Of a DNA stretch of 7,554 nucleotides, positions 1 through 7,100 are shown in pieces. The notes under the pieces are model-generated. The model was not told the origin of the DNA. It saw only the letters and a program-made list of their open reading frames with translations, and did not search any database. Source of the stretch: Bacillota bacterium (GTDB lineage: Bacteria > Bacillota > Clostridia > Christensenellales > Aristaeellaceae); contig JAEYQQ010000123.1 in assembly GCA_023409955.1 (NCBI GenBank), positions 1 to 7,554 of the forward strand, given 5' to 3'. Numbering within the stretch: position 1 is the stretch's first letter; each line of letters opens with the position of its first letter. A program made the translations under genes and the position numbers.

Positions 1-234
1 CCCATCCACCAGGCAGATCAGGAACAAGGAATTTTCCGATTCCTTTTGTTCTAACAAAAAGGCTTCTTCTTTTTCCAGCGTCATAATGAACTCTCCTGGC
101 TCCCGAGTTAAAAAAACCGTTTGCGTATCCAGTTCGCTTACCAGGTCGATCATCGCCTGGGCATCATCCGGTTCCGGACTTCGCAGCTCCACTTGTTTTC
201 CCTGAATTTCAAACACTTCATAATGAATTGACAT
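1..234 (-). CDS. GNAT family N-acetyltransferase, N-terminal part (cut by window edge)
   Basis: The minus strand reads from ATG at 234 without a stop to the window edge, giving the first 78 residues (MSIHYEVFEIQGKQVELRSP...). The segment VELRSPEPDDAQAMIDLVSE (about residues 16-35) is the typical first strand and helix of a GNAT fold, where the R-x-P-x-x-x-D-A pattern opens the domain. The later part (REPGEFIMTLEKEEAFL, then a strand ending in LVDG at 75-78) matches the usual run into the central beta strands. The acetyl-CoA binding loop (Q/R-x-x-G-x-G/A) lies beyond the edge, so activity cannot be judged. Family knowledge: GNAT enzymes move an acetyl group from acetyl-CoA to an amine on a small molecule or protein; the substrate here is unknown. 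The start is supported by an AAGGGG ribosome binding site (plus-strand 244-249), 9 bases before the ATG. It is divergent from the reductase-like gene. Confidence 0.82.
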   Translation of the reverse strand, partial: MSIHYEVFEIQGKQVELRSPEPDDAQAMIDLVSELDTQTVFLTREPGEFIMTLEKEEAFLLEQKESENSLFLICLVDG

Positions 235-383
235 GGTTCAACACCCCTTCTTATCTCTTGTTGGTTGCATGGTATGCATACACCCACTTGCTGTTTATAT
301 AATGATTGCACTGTCTTTTCTGATCACGAACATCATCTTCCTTTTTATGTTATTCATCCATTTTACCTTTTCCATAGTAAATG

Positions 384-413
384 TTCAAGCAATCCGCCAT
401 TGTTATATATAAT
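384..413 (+). promoter_or_regulatory. Candidate promoter of the reductase-like gene
   Basis: An exact TATAAT (408-413) is preceded 18 bases upstream by TTCAAG (384-389), a poor match to TTGACA. Transcription would begin near 420, leaving a leader of about 70 bases before the ATG at 490. The -10 box lies inside the dyad at 397-423. The alternative is the TATAAT at 298-303, which has an even weaker -35. The choice between them is inference. Confidence 0.35.
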
Positions 414-423
414 GAACCAATGG
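397..423. repeat. Inverted repeat over a -10 box (possible operator)
   Basis: CCATTG (397-402) and its exact reverse complement CAATGG (418-423) flank a 15-base AT-rich centre that contains TATAAT. The position over a -10 box is what one would expect of a repressor site. The arms are only 6 bases, so chance is a real possibility, and no regulator gene is adjacent. Confidence 0.3.
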
Positions 424-489
424 TTTGTTAGACGATTCACACGCCGGTATTTCGTTTATCATATGATTACTTGTTCTTTGGGAGGTATT

Positions 490-1035
490 ATGAAAAGCTG
501 CAAGGTGATATTGTATATTGCCATGAGTCTGGACGGTTATATCGCCAGAGAAAACGGAGATATAGACTGGCTATCCGTTGTAGATATGCCTAATGAAGAC
601 TACGGTTACTCTGCATTTATTAAAAATGTGGATACGGTTATCATGGGGCGGAAGACTTATGAAAAGGTAGGATCCTTTGGGATTGCATTTCCTCACAAGG
701 ATAAAACCTGTTATGTTCTGTCCGGTTCAAAGACAGGAAAAAATGATCATGTGACTTTCTTTTCGGGCGATCTTTCAGAACTAATTGCAGCAATCAAGGA
801 TCAGAGGTGTGGAAATATCTTCATCGATGGCGGTGCGGAGACAGTAAACGCATTGCTGAAACAAGGGTTGATTGAAGAATGCGTTATTTCCATTGTACCT
901 GTGCTGCTTGGCAGCGGAATCAAGCTTTTTCGGGATGGACGGCCGGAAACCAGCTTGAAGCTCGTCTCAACAGATTCATTTACATCCGGCCTTGTGCAAC
1001 TGCGGTATGAATGCAGCGTAAACGATTGCAATTGA
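490..1035 (+). CDS. Dihydrofolate reductase / RibD C-terminal domain family protein
   Basis: A 181-residue protein with the compact DHFR-like fold of the RibD C-terminal family (compare Bacillus YyaP/YwjB). Visible marks in order: first strand and substrate-side motif MSLDGYIAR (residues 12-20), followed by the acidic-Trp segment IDWL (25-28); nucleotide-binding motif VIMGRKTYE (50-58); the NADPH-site glycine motif IFIDGGAETVNALL (110-123); and the late VPVLLGSGIKLF segment (136-147). The length is normal and the family motifs look intact. Members of this group use NADPH to reduce pteridine- or pyrimidine-like substrates, but most are uncharacterised, so classical folate reductase activity should not be assumed. 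The start at 490 is set by GGAGGT (481-486), only 3 bases before the ATG, and by the conserved first strand that immediately follows; starting at Met12 would remove it. Base composition is visibly more AT-rich than the sigma operon downstream, which may indicate a different history. The gene appears monocistronic. Confidence 0.9.
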   Translation: MKSCKVILYIAMSLDGYIARENGDIDWLSVVDMPNEDYGYSAFIKNVDTVIMGRKTYEKVGSFGIAFPHKDKTCYVLSGSKTGKNDHVTFFSGDLSELIAAIKDQRCGNIFIDGGAETVNALLKQGLIEECVISIVPVLLGSGIKLFRDGRPETSLKLVSTDSFTSGLVQLRYECSVNDCN

Positions 1036-1288
1036 TATAACTGCGTAAATTGGGAAGCAATAGAAAGCCTAAAAATCTTTTGCCTTATAATGATTAAAAG
1101 AACATAATACATATCACAACACCCATCTAACCTATGCACCTTTGTGCCGTGATTTCTGGTGGATATTTGGCAAAAGGTATGATAACATAATTTGAAAGGC
1201 CATTTATTCCCCGTATTTGATTTGCTTGCATGAAAATCGGGGTTTTTACCGTTCATCAATAAGGAGGCCAACGAAATGGAGGGATACC
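1036..1288. other. Intergenic leader region upstream of the ECF sigma operon
   Basis: About 250 bases without a standard gene. No convincing terminator for the upstream reductase-like gene is visible. It holds an exact TATAAT (1086-1091) without a good -35, TATGAT (1178-1183) and CATAAT (1186-1191) boxes near an imperfect hairpin (1138-1178), and a short leader ORF overlapping the sigma start. The sigma operon promoter should be here, but I cannot pick it with confidence. ECF-like pairs TGAAAG/CGTA (1193/1212) and TGAAAA/CGTT (1231/1250) each have only 13 bases between the boxes, which is short for ECF promoters. Confidence 0.45.
1138..1178 (+). repeat. Imperfect hairpin upstream of the sigma operon
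   Basis: ACCTTT-G-TGCC (1138-1148) can pair with GGCAAAAGGT (1169-1178) as 10 base pairs with one bulged G and a 20-base loop. No T-run follows, so it is not an obvious intrinsic terminator. It ends where a TATGAT box begins, so it could be either an RNA structure or a protein-binding dyad. Confidence 0.3.
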
Positions 1289-1302
1289 ATGCAAACAGAT
1301 GA
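1276..1302 (+). promoter_or_regulatory. Possible 8-codon leader ORF overlapping the sigma factor start
   Basis: An AAGGAGG site (1261-1267) lies 8 bases before ATG at 1276, which opens an ORF of eight codons (MEGYHANR) closed by TGA at 1300-1302. The sigma factor ATG (1289) lies inside it in another frame, and the sigma ribosome binding site GGAGGG (1278-1283) is made of its first codons. Ribosomes loading on the upstream site would pass over the sigma start, so this could tune sigma translation. It may also be only a duplicated ribosome binding site. Confidence 0.35.
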
Positions 1303-1891
1303 GCTAATGGTAGCCCGCGCCAAACGTGGGGACGCTGCCGCCTTTGAGGCGCTGGTATCTCCCTATGAGCGGATGATGTACTTGACGTGCATGAAGCTCA
1401 TGGGCAACGAACAGGATGCCAGGGATTGCGCCCAGGAGGCGATGATCCGTGCATACCGGGCGATGGGAACATACAGAAATGAAGCAAAGCTGGAAACCTG
1501 GCTGTACAGAATAGCCTATAACATTTGCCTGGATGCATTAAGGCGCAAAAAGCGCAGGCAGGCAGAATCCCTGGAGGCTCTTTCGGAAAACGGGTTTATG
1601 CCGGAGGATAAAGGCCAGACCCCTTATAGCGTACTGGAGCAAAAGGAACGCATGGCTGCGCTTAAAAAAGGATTGAACATGCTTCCTGAAGATATGCGTA
1701 CCGTTCTGCTTCTTTCTCAGGTAGAAGATATGAGTTATGACAAGATTTCAGAAATTACGGATACCCCGGTTGGAACGGTCAAAAGCCGTATCAATCGTGC
1801 CCGAACCAAATTGAAAGAAATTTTACTGGAACATGCGGAACTTTTCCCCAACGCTGCCGTCCAAAGAAGTGAAAGGAGGGCCAACAATTGA
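1289..1891 (+). CDS. ECF-type RNA polymerase sigma factor (sigma-70 family)
   Basis: A 200-residue sigma factor with only regions 2 and 4, the ECF layout. Region 2 spans about residues 18-88 and shows the core-binding and -10-reading helices (YLTCMKLMGNEQDARDCAQE, then AMIRAYRAMGTYR and ETWLYRIAYNICLDALRRKK). A charged linker covers about 90-120. Region 4 (about 125-180) carries LPEDMRTVLLLSQVEDMSYD and the helix-turn-helix TPVGTVKSRINRARTKL that reads the -35 element. Length is normal for the family. It should be cytoplasmic and direct RNA polymerase to its own regulon once released from the anti-sigma factor encoded next. The start at 1289 has GGAGGG (1278-1283) 5 bases upstream; the frame remains open back to a TTG at 1217, but that extension lacks sigma homology. 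The stop (TGA 1889-1891) overlaps the TTG start of the anti-sigma gene. ECF factors often control their own operon, but no clear cognate promoter was found. Confidence 0.95.
   Translation: MQTDELMVARAKRGDAAAFEALVSPYERMMYLTCMKLMGNEQDARDCAQEAMIRAYRAMGTYRNEAKLETWLYRIAYNICLDALRRKKRRQAESLEALSENGFMPEDKGQTPYSVLEQKERMAALKKGLNMLPEDMRTVLLLSQVEDMSYDKISEITDTPVGTVKSRINRARTKLKEILLEHAELFPNAAVQRSERRANN
1872..1880 (+). promoter_or_regulatory. Ribosome binding site fixing the TTG start of the anti-sigma gene
   Basis: AAAGGAGGG lies inside the last codons of the sigma gene, 7 bases before TTG at 1888. There is no ATG nearby in frame; the next in-frame Met is residue 11, past the first zinc-ligand cysteine (Cys3). 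The strong site and the conserved Cys3 together support the TTG start. Confidence 0.8.
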
Positions 1892-3147
1892 ACTGCGAAC
1901 ACTTTGAAGCCCTTCTGATGGACTATCTGGAGGGCACACTGACAAAGGATGACAGTGCGGCCATGGATAAGCACATACAGGAATGTGCCGCCTGCCGGGA
2001 ATCCCTTGAGTCAACACGCTTGCTTCTCCAGGACATTGGCCAGCTGGACCAAGATGTGCAGGTACCCGCGGATTGGAGCATTAGCTGGCGGGAAGCGGTT
2101 TGCCGCGAAGAGAAGGAGCATATGCAGGAGCAATTGGAAACACGAAAGCGAACGCCATGGCGCACCTGGGTATCTGCAGCCGCAGCAGCGGCAGTGCTTG
2201 TCACAGGCTCCTTGGCCGCCCGGGAATGGGTTCCTGGCACGGAGCAGACACCTATTAGTTACAACCAATCAGCGCAGAGCTCGGGTGAATACGATACGGC
2301 GCAGGAGTATGAGAACGAAAACGCCGACATGTACTTTGCAGCAGTGCCTGAAATGGAAAATGGCGCTGCCAGAGGCGGCTTCAGCGCAGACATGGCACTT
2401 GCCAAAACATCCTCACCTGACGAGGCGGCTGGCACCCAGAACAATCAGGGTGTAAAGATCATCCGAACTGCCAGCTATACCCTGGCTACCATGCAGTTTG
2501 ATCCTGACCTGAATGCTGTTAAAGACCTGACCGCAAGCTTGAATGGCTGGGTGGAGTATGTGGATGTCAGCGGTGATGTGACCCTTGGAGAACGCCGCTA
2601 TGCCAATTTAACGCTGCGAATCCCCACTGAAAACCTGGATGGTTTCAAATCCAGTGTAACGCAAATTGGCCGGTTGACCGGCAGCAACGAAAGCGCTACA
2701 GATGTCAGCGAAAGCTATGCCGATACGCAGATGCGCCTTCAAACGCAAAAGGATAAGATGGAGCGCCTGCAAGCCCTGATGCAGACCACCGGCGAACTGG
2801 CAGACCTCTTGGCTGTGGAAAACGAAATCGCCAATACCCAGTACCAGATCGACAGTTACGAAAGCTCCCTGCGGGGCACAGACAGCCGGGTGAACTTCAC
2901 CAATGTGCAGATCTATCTGCGGGAAGAAACAGCCGGAGAAGCCGCCAACTCTAAGGAGTTGACCTTATGGGAGCGTCTCGCAAAGGGTTTTGACGCCGCA
3001 ATCAAGGCCATCGGCTCTTTTGCCCAGGACCTAGTCGTCTTCCTTGCCATGGCACTTCCCGTATTGATCCCCCTGGCGGTCATTATCTTCATTGCGGTAA
3101 AGGTGCGCAAGCGCCACAAGATAACCAAACAAACGAAACAACAATAA
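1888..3147 (+). CDS. Membrane anti-sigma factor: zinc-finger anti-sigma domain fused to DUF4349
   Basis: A 419-residue protein, directly after and overlapping the sigma gene by 4 bases (TTGA). Residues 1-45 form a zinc-binding anti-sigma (zf-HC2/ZAS) domain: Cys3, then H29-x3-C33-x2-C36 (HIQECAACRESL). This part should bind the sigma factor in the cytoplasm. A hydrophobic Ala-rich segment at about 94-111 is the first membrane helix. A low-complexity acidic linker (about 118-185) leads to a DUF4349 domain, beginning at KIIRTASYTLATM (190-202), with the WVEYVDVSGD strand (221-230), LTLRIPTENLDGF (241-253) and a long helical, probably coiled-coil hairpin (about 275-330) ending in VNFTNVQIYLREE. 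A second membrane helix (about 382-404) and a basic KVRKRHK tail follow. Predicted topology: N and C termini inside, DUF4349 outside. The fused domain is the likely sensor; its ligand is unknown. Release of sigma could be by proteolysis or conformational change, and nothing here tells which. Confidence 0.92.
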   Translation: MNCEHFEALLMDYLEGTLTKDDSAAMDKHIQECAACRESLESTRLLLQDIGQLDQDVQVPADWSISWREAVCREEKEHMQEQLETRKRTPWRTWVSAAAAAAVLVTGSLAAREWVPGTEQTPISYNQSAQSSGEYDTAQEYENENADMYFAAVPEMENGAARGGFSADMALAKTSSPDEAAGTQNNQGVKIIRTASYTLATMQFDPDLNAVKDLTASLNGWVEYVDVSGDVTLGERRYANLTLRIPTENLDGFKSSVTQIGRLTGSNESATDVSESYADTQMRLQTQKDKMERLQALMQTTGELADLLAVENEIANTQYQIDSYESSLRGTDSRVNFTNVQIYLREETAGEAANSKELTLWERLAKGFDAAIKAIGSFAQDLVVFLAMALPVLIPLAVIIFIAVKVRKRHKITKQTKQQ

Positions 3148-3160
3148 GGAGGAACTCTTC

Positions 3161-3928
3161 ATGTTAAAAAAATCCTGGCTCATCGCCTTAGCTGCCGTTC
3201 TTGTGATCGTTGTGGCAGCCGTTCCCGCTATTTCTGAAAATAGCACTGCCTTAAGCTCCGCACCTGCCGCATCAAGTGGCGTGATCATTGAAAAGGACAG
3301 CAAGACCATTACAGTGCACGGCACATCCAGCATAACGCTGAAGGCGGATTATGCCAGCATTAACCTGGGCGTATCCACCAAGGGAGCAACAGTTGCCGAG
3401 GCCCAAAGCGCCAACAGCGATGCTATGGATAAAGTCATCGCCGCTATCCGTGAGCTGGGCATTGCCGAAGAAGACATCGCCACCAGCAGCTTCAACGTAT
3501 ATGCCAACTATGACTACCAGTACAGCAAGCTTACTGAGGGTGAATCTGTCAGCGGCTATCAAGTGGATAACATGCTGACCATCACCGTACGTGACTTGAG
3601 CCTTGTCTCCAAGGTGCTTGATTCCGGCATGGCCGCCGGTGCCAATCAGTCCTATGGCTTCAACTTCAACTCCAGCAAGCAAGCAGAAGCCTATGACGAA
3701 GCTTTGAAGGCCGCTGTAAAGGATGGCGCGCGCAAGGCCGGATTACTGGCAGCCAGCGTGGATAAAGACCTGGGCAGCCTGGTAAGCATGGAAGAAAAGG
3801 AATACAGCTACAATCTGTACGGCGGCACTGCCATGTACAAGGCAGAAGATTCTGCAGGCAGCACCCCCATTCTGGCCGGACAGATTGTGGTTAACGCTAC
3901 TGTGACCATGACCTATGACTTTGAGTAA
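3161..3928 (+). CDS. Exported SIMPL domain (DUF541) protein
   Basis: A 255-residue protein with an N-terminal secretion signal or membrane anchor: MLKKSW, then a hydrophobic stretch to about residue 22, with a possible cleavage region VPAIS-EN around 21-27. A short Ser/Ala linker precedes the SIMPL/DUF541 domain (about 47-255). The domain shows its usual opening strand TITVHGTSSITLKADYASIN (49-68), the paired-helix segment with SDAMDKVIAAIRELGI and EDIATSSFNVY, the central YQVDNMLTITVRDL strand (133-146), the AEAYDEALKAAVKDGARKAG helix (175-194) and the closing QIVVNATVTMTYDFE strand. Bacterial SIMPL proteins are periplasmic or extracellular with poorly defined roles, some linked to oxidative or envelope stress. 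Length is typical. The stop codon of the anti-sigma gene is part of its ribosome binding site (AAGGAGG 3146-3152), 8 bases before ATG, so it is cotranscribed and probably translationally coupled. It may be a partner of the outer DUF4349 domain or an effector of the stress response; both are inference. Confidence 0.92.
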   Translation: MLKKSWLIALAAVLVIVVAAVPAISENSTALSSAPAASSGVIIEKDSKTITVHGTSSITLKADYASINLGVSTKGATVAEAQSANSDAMDKVIAAIRELGIAEEDIATSSFNVYANYDYQYSKLTEGESVSGYQVDNMLTITVRDLSLVSKVLDSGMAAGANQSYGFNFNSSKQAEAYDEALKAAVKDGARKAGLLAASVDKDLGSLVSMEEKEYSYNLYGGTAMYKAEDSAGSTPILAGQIVVNATVTMTYDFE

Positions 3929-3959
3929 TCCCATACAAGCTTATTGTAAATAACGTGAG

Positions 3960-3996
3960 AAGAGGGGTTGTGCCTACTGGCGCAACTCCTCTTTTT
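3960..3996 (+). terminator. Strong intrinsic terminator of the sigma operon
   Basis: The arms 3960-3974 and 3979-3993 pair over 15 base pairs, including two G-U pairs, around a TACT loop; the 3' arm runs into TTTTT (3992-3996). It lies 31 bases after the SIMPL stop codon and separates the operon from the mannosidase gene. Confidence 0.93.
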
Positions 3997-4004
3997 GTTG
4001 TACA

Positions 4005-4034
4005 TTGTAAGTAATGAGAAACATACGGTAAAGT
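4005..4034 (+). promoter_or_regulatory. Weak candidate promoter for the mannosidase gene
   Basis: TTGTAA (4005-4010) and TAAAGT (4029-4034), 18 bases apart, each match four of six consensus positions. A promoter is needed between the terminator and the ATG at 4106, and this is the best pair I can see. No catabolite-response (cre) element matching the usual consensus was seen nearby. Confidence 0.25.
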
Positions 4035-4105
4035 AAATCCAGTACAAACTATGAACAGCCAAAGATGCATGGAGCAATACGTTCCGATAAGGAGAAAGCA
4101 TTTTT

Positions 4106-7100
4106 ATGCGGACTGAAAGAAGCATGAATCAAACCCTTGTCAAGCTCAAACGCCTGGAATGCACCCTGGAGCAGCGTATATTTAAAACCGTTGGAAATGT
4201 TAGCGTTCGGTTGTATCAAAGCACCGAAGCCCTGCACGCCGTCCCTGATGAGAAGTGCTTCTCCACCATACCCGACAGCGGCCGCTGGGGCGGCGAGGGT
4301 GTGTACGGATGGTTTCGGGGTATATACACCGTGCCTGAGGAACTGGACGGGCAGACGCTGTACCTGTATCCCCACATCGGCGGGTATGAAGCCACCTTAT
4401 GGGTGGATAGGAAGATCCACAGCAACTTTGCCAACAAAGAGCTGGTGGGAAGCCATGGCAACCATTACTGTAACCGTTTCATACAGCATGCAAAGACTGG
4501 GCAGCAGGTGGATGTTGCTTTGGAATACTATGCTTTCCATGACATGCCCGGAACCCAGCCACTGACAGATGAATCCTATACCGATTACACTTACCCTATC
4601 GGGCTGGTAAACGTATGCCAAAGAGACGATGAGCTGATGGACTACCTGTTTGATTTGCGCACTTTGACTACACTTGTTAAAGCGCTGGACGAAAGCAGCT
4701 TCCGAAGGGCGGATGTGCTGTATACCCTGGCCCAAGTTCACAGCCTTTTATACTATGACCCGGATAAGGTGTCGGATGCAGTATTTCGTCATGCTCTGCT
4801 GGATTCCTGGCCGCTTATCAAAGCGCAGCTTCAAAAGACAAACGGGCCTACCGCCCCTTATGTAGGACTGATCGGCCACAGCCATATGGACACCGCCTGG
4901 CTATGGCCCCTATCCGAAACGGTTAAAAAATGTGCGCGCACCTATGCCAACCAAATGAATCTGATGGAGGAGTACCCGGAATACACCTTTGTACAATCCT
5001 CTGCATTCCACAGTGATTGGATCAGGGTTCATTATCCGGAGCTTTTTGCCCGAATACAGCAGCGTGTGGCGGAAGGACGTTATGAGCCCAACGGCGGCGT
5101 ATGGGTGGAATGCGATTGCAACCTGACCGGCGGCGAATACCTTGTGCGGCAGTTCCTGTGGGGGCAGCGGTTTACGCAGCAATATTTCCATTACACATCC
5201 GACGCTTTCTGGCTGCCCGATACCTTTGGCTACAGCTACGCCATTCCACAGATAATGAAAGGATGCGGCGTCAAGTATTTTCTGACCACCAAAATGGCAT
5301 GGAATGATACCAATGCCTTCCCCTACACCTCCTTTCTATGGCAGGGGCTGGATGGCAGCAGGGTGCTAACCCATTTGAACTTGACCCACCTTGGCCCTGA
5401 TCCCGACACGCTGACGGAGATCACCAGCGGCGGGCAGCAGCTGAATAACCCAATTACGGAAAAGATGGTTTCCAATATGCGGCTGTTCTCCTATGGCAAG
5501 GGGGACGGCGGCGGCGGGCCGGAATTTGAAATGATCGAAATGAGCCGGCGTATACAGGATCTGGAGGGCGTGCCAAGATCGGAGCACACCAGCGTCAGCA
5601 GCTTTATGAAGCGGTTGGAAAAAGAAATCAGGGAGCCGACTTTATACGCAGGAGAACTATATCTGGAACTGCACCGCGGCACCTTGACCAACCAGCACAC
5701 CATCAAACGAAACAACCGGTTGCTGGAAATTGCACTGCACAATCTGGAGCTTTTGACTGTACAGCATGCGGTACATAAGGGGATTGCGGCAGATGGTCAA
5801 AGTATAAGGCCGCTTGTAAACACACTGCTGGTGAATCAGTTCCATGACATATTACCGGGCACCTGTATCCACAGCGCCCACGCCCAATCCATCGCTGAAA
5901 CCACCCAGGCAATCAATACAGCCAAAGCCAAAGCCCATGAATTGCTTGCCGAAAATGATGATGGCAGCATGGTTACACTGCATAATGCTCTGTCTTTTGA
6001 CCAGCGTGAAACGGTGTATTTATCCGCCCGCCCTGGGATGCGAATCGCCGGAGGATATGCCCAGCAGCAGTTTATAAATCTTGATGGACAACCCATGATT
6101 GCGGTAGAGGGCGTAATGCTACCCGCTTTGGGCACAGCCATGCTGACATGGGAAGTAGGCGAAGCACACCAGTCAGATGTACCCTTTACTTTGAAGGATA
6201 ATATACTTACCACACCGTTTTATCATATTCGTTTTAATGAAAAGGGGGCCATGGCATCCTTTGTGGATATGCGCACCGGCCGGGAACTGGCTGCCCAGGA
6301 TGGATACGCCTTCAATACCTTCCTGGTGGCGGAGGATGTATCCGCCGCATGGGATAACTGGGATATTGACGCCGATCTTGAAGACAAGTTCCGGGATGCT
6401 GCTGTGCTTGTAAGCCGCGAGGTACCTGCCCTGGGACCGGTGGAAATACGAATCCGCAGCATTTATCAGATTTCTGAAGTGTCCACCATCACCCAGGACA
6501 TGGTATTCTACGCCGCATCACCCCTTGTCACCTTTGATACGGTGATAGATTGGCAGGATACCCACCGGTTCCTGAAGACGGCATTTGATACCACCTTGCT
6601 TTGCGATGGTGTTCGAAACGAAATCCAGTTTGGGTTCATTAGGCGCAGCAACCACAGGGGCAGCAGCATAGAAAAGGCGCGGTTTGAGATCTGCAACCAT
6701 AAGTATTCCGATTTGTCTGAGGCTGGGTACGGCATGGCAATACTAAATGACTGCAAGTATGGCCTTTCTGTTGTGGAAGGCTCCATGCGCCTGTCACTGC
6801 ACAAAGGCGGCGAGCGTCCGGACAGCATGGGTGATAAAGGCCGCCATGTATGCCGCTATGCCATACTGCCGCACATAGGAGATTTTTCAGCAACAACTGT
6901 TATACAACCTGCTTATGCATTCAACTATCTGCCCCTACAAAAGGAGGGGGCCAGCGAGCTGCCAGGATTGGCCAGCATCGACCTGCCCAATGTCATCATC
7001 GAAACCGTCAAGCCCTGTGAGGATGCGGACCATGCGTATATCATGCGGTTGTATGAAGCTTCCGGTGCATATTCGAAAGTCCAACTGATGCTGAATCATG

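Larger units (their letters stand above)
235..489. other. Divergent intergenic region between acetyltransferase and reductase-like genes
   Basis: This AT-rich stretch lies between two divergent genes and should hold both promoters. Two exact TATAAT boxes are visible on the plus strand (298-303 and 408-413), neither with a good -35 partner. A perfect 10-base palindrome GTATGCATAC sits at 272-281, within the probable 5' leader of the minus-strand acetyltransferase. The plus frame of the reductase-like gene is open back to about 265, but that extension is rich in Cys, His, Phe and Tyr and has no ribosome binding site, so I treat it as non-coding. No RNA gene or riboswitch was recognised. Confidence 0.5.

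Noticed and set aside
265..489. In-frame N-terminal extension of the reductase-like gene back to a TTG
   Set aside because: No ribosome binding site precedes 265, the extension is rich in Cys, His, Phe and Tyr without family similarity, and the conserved DHFR-like fold starts right after ATG 490, which has GGAGGT upstream.
1193..1253. ECF-like promoter pairs TGAAAG/CGTA and TGAAAA/CGTT that would suggest sigma autoregulation
   Set aside because: In both, only 13 bases separate the boxes, about three fewer than in well-known ECF promoters such as those of SigW, and short boxes like these occur often by chance.
801..1271. Long open frame on the minus strand overlapping the reductase-like gene
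   Set aside because: It begins at a TTG without a ribosome binding site, overlaps a well-supported gene, and its translation shows no recognisable domain.
1217..1288. Longer sigma factor starting at TTG 1217
   Set aside because: The extra residues do not resemble sigma region 2, while ATG 1289 has a well-spaced GGAGGG and gives the usual ECF N terminus.
3998..4047. TTGTAC and GTACAA inverted repeat upstream of the mannosidase gene
   Set aside because: Six-base arms 38 bases apart are weak, the first arm begins immediately after the terminator T-run, and no operator family was recognised.
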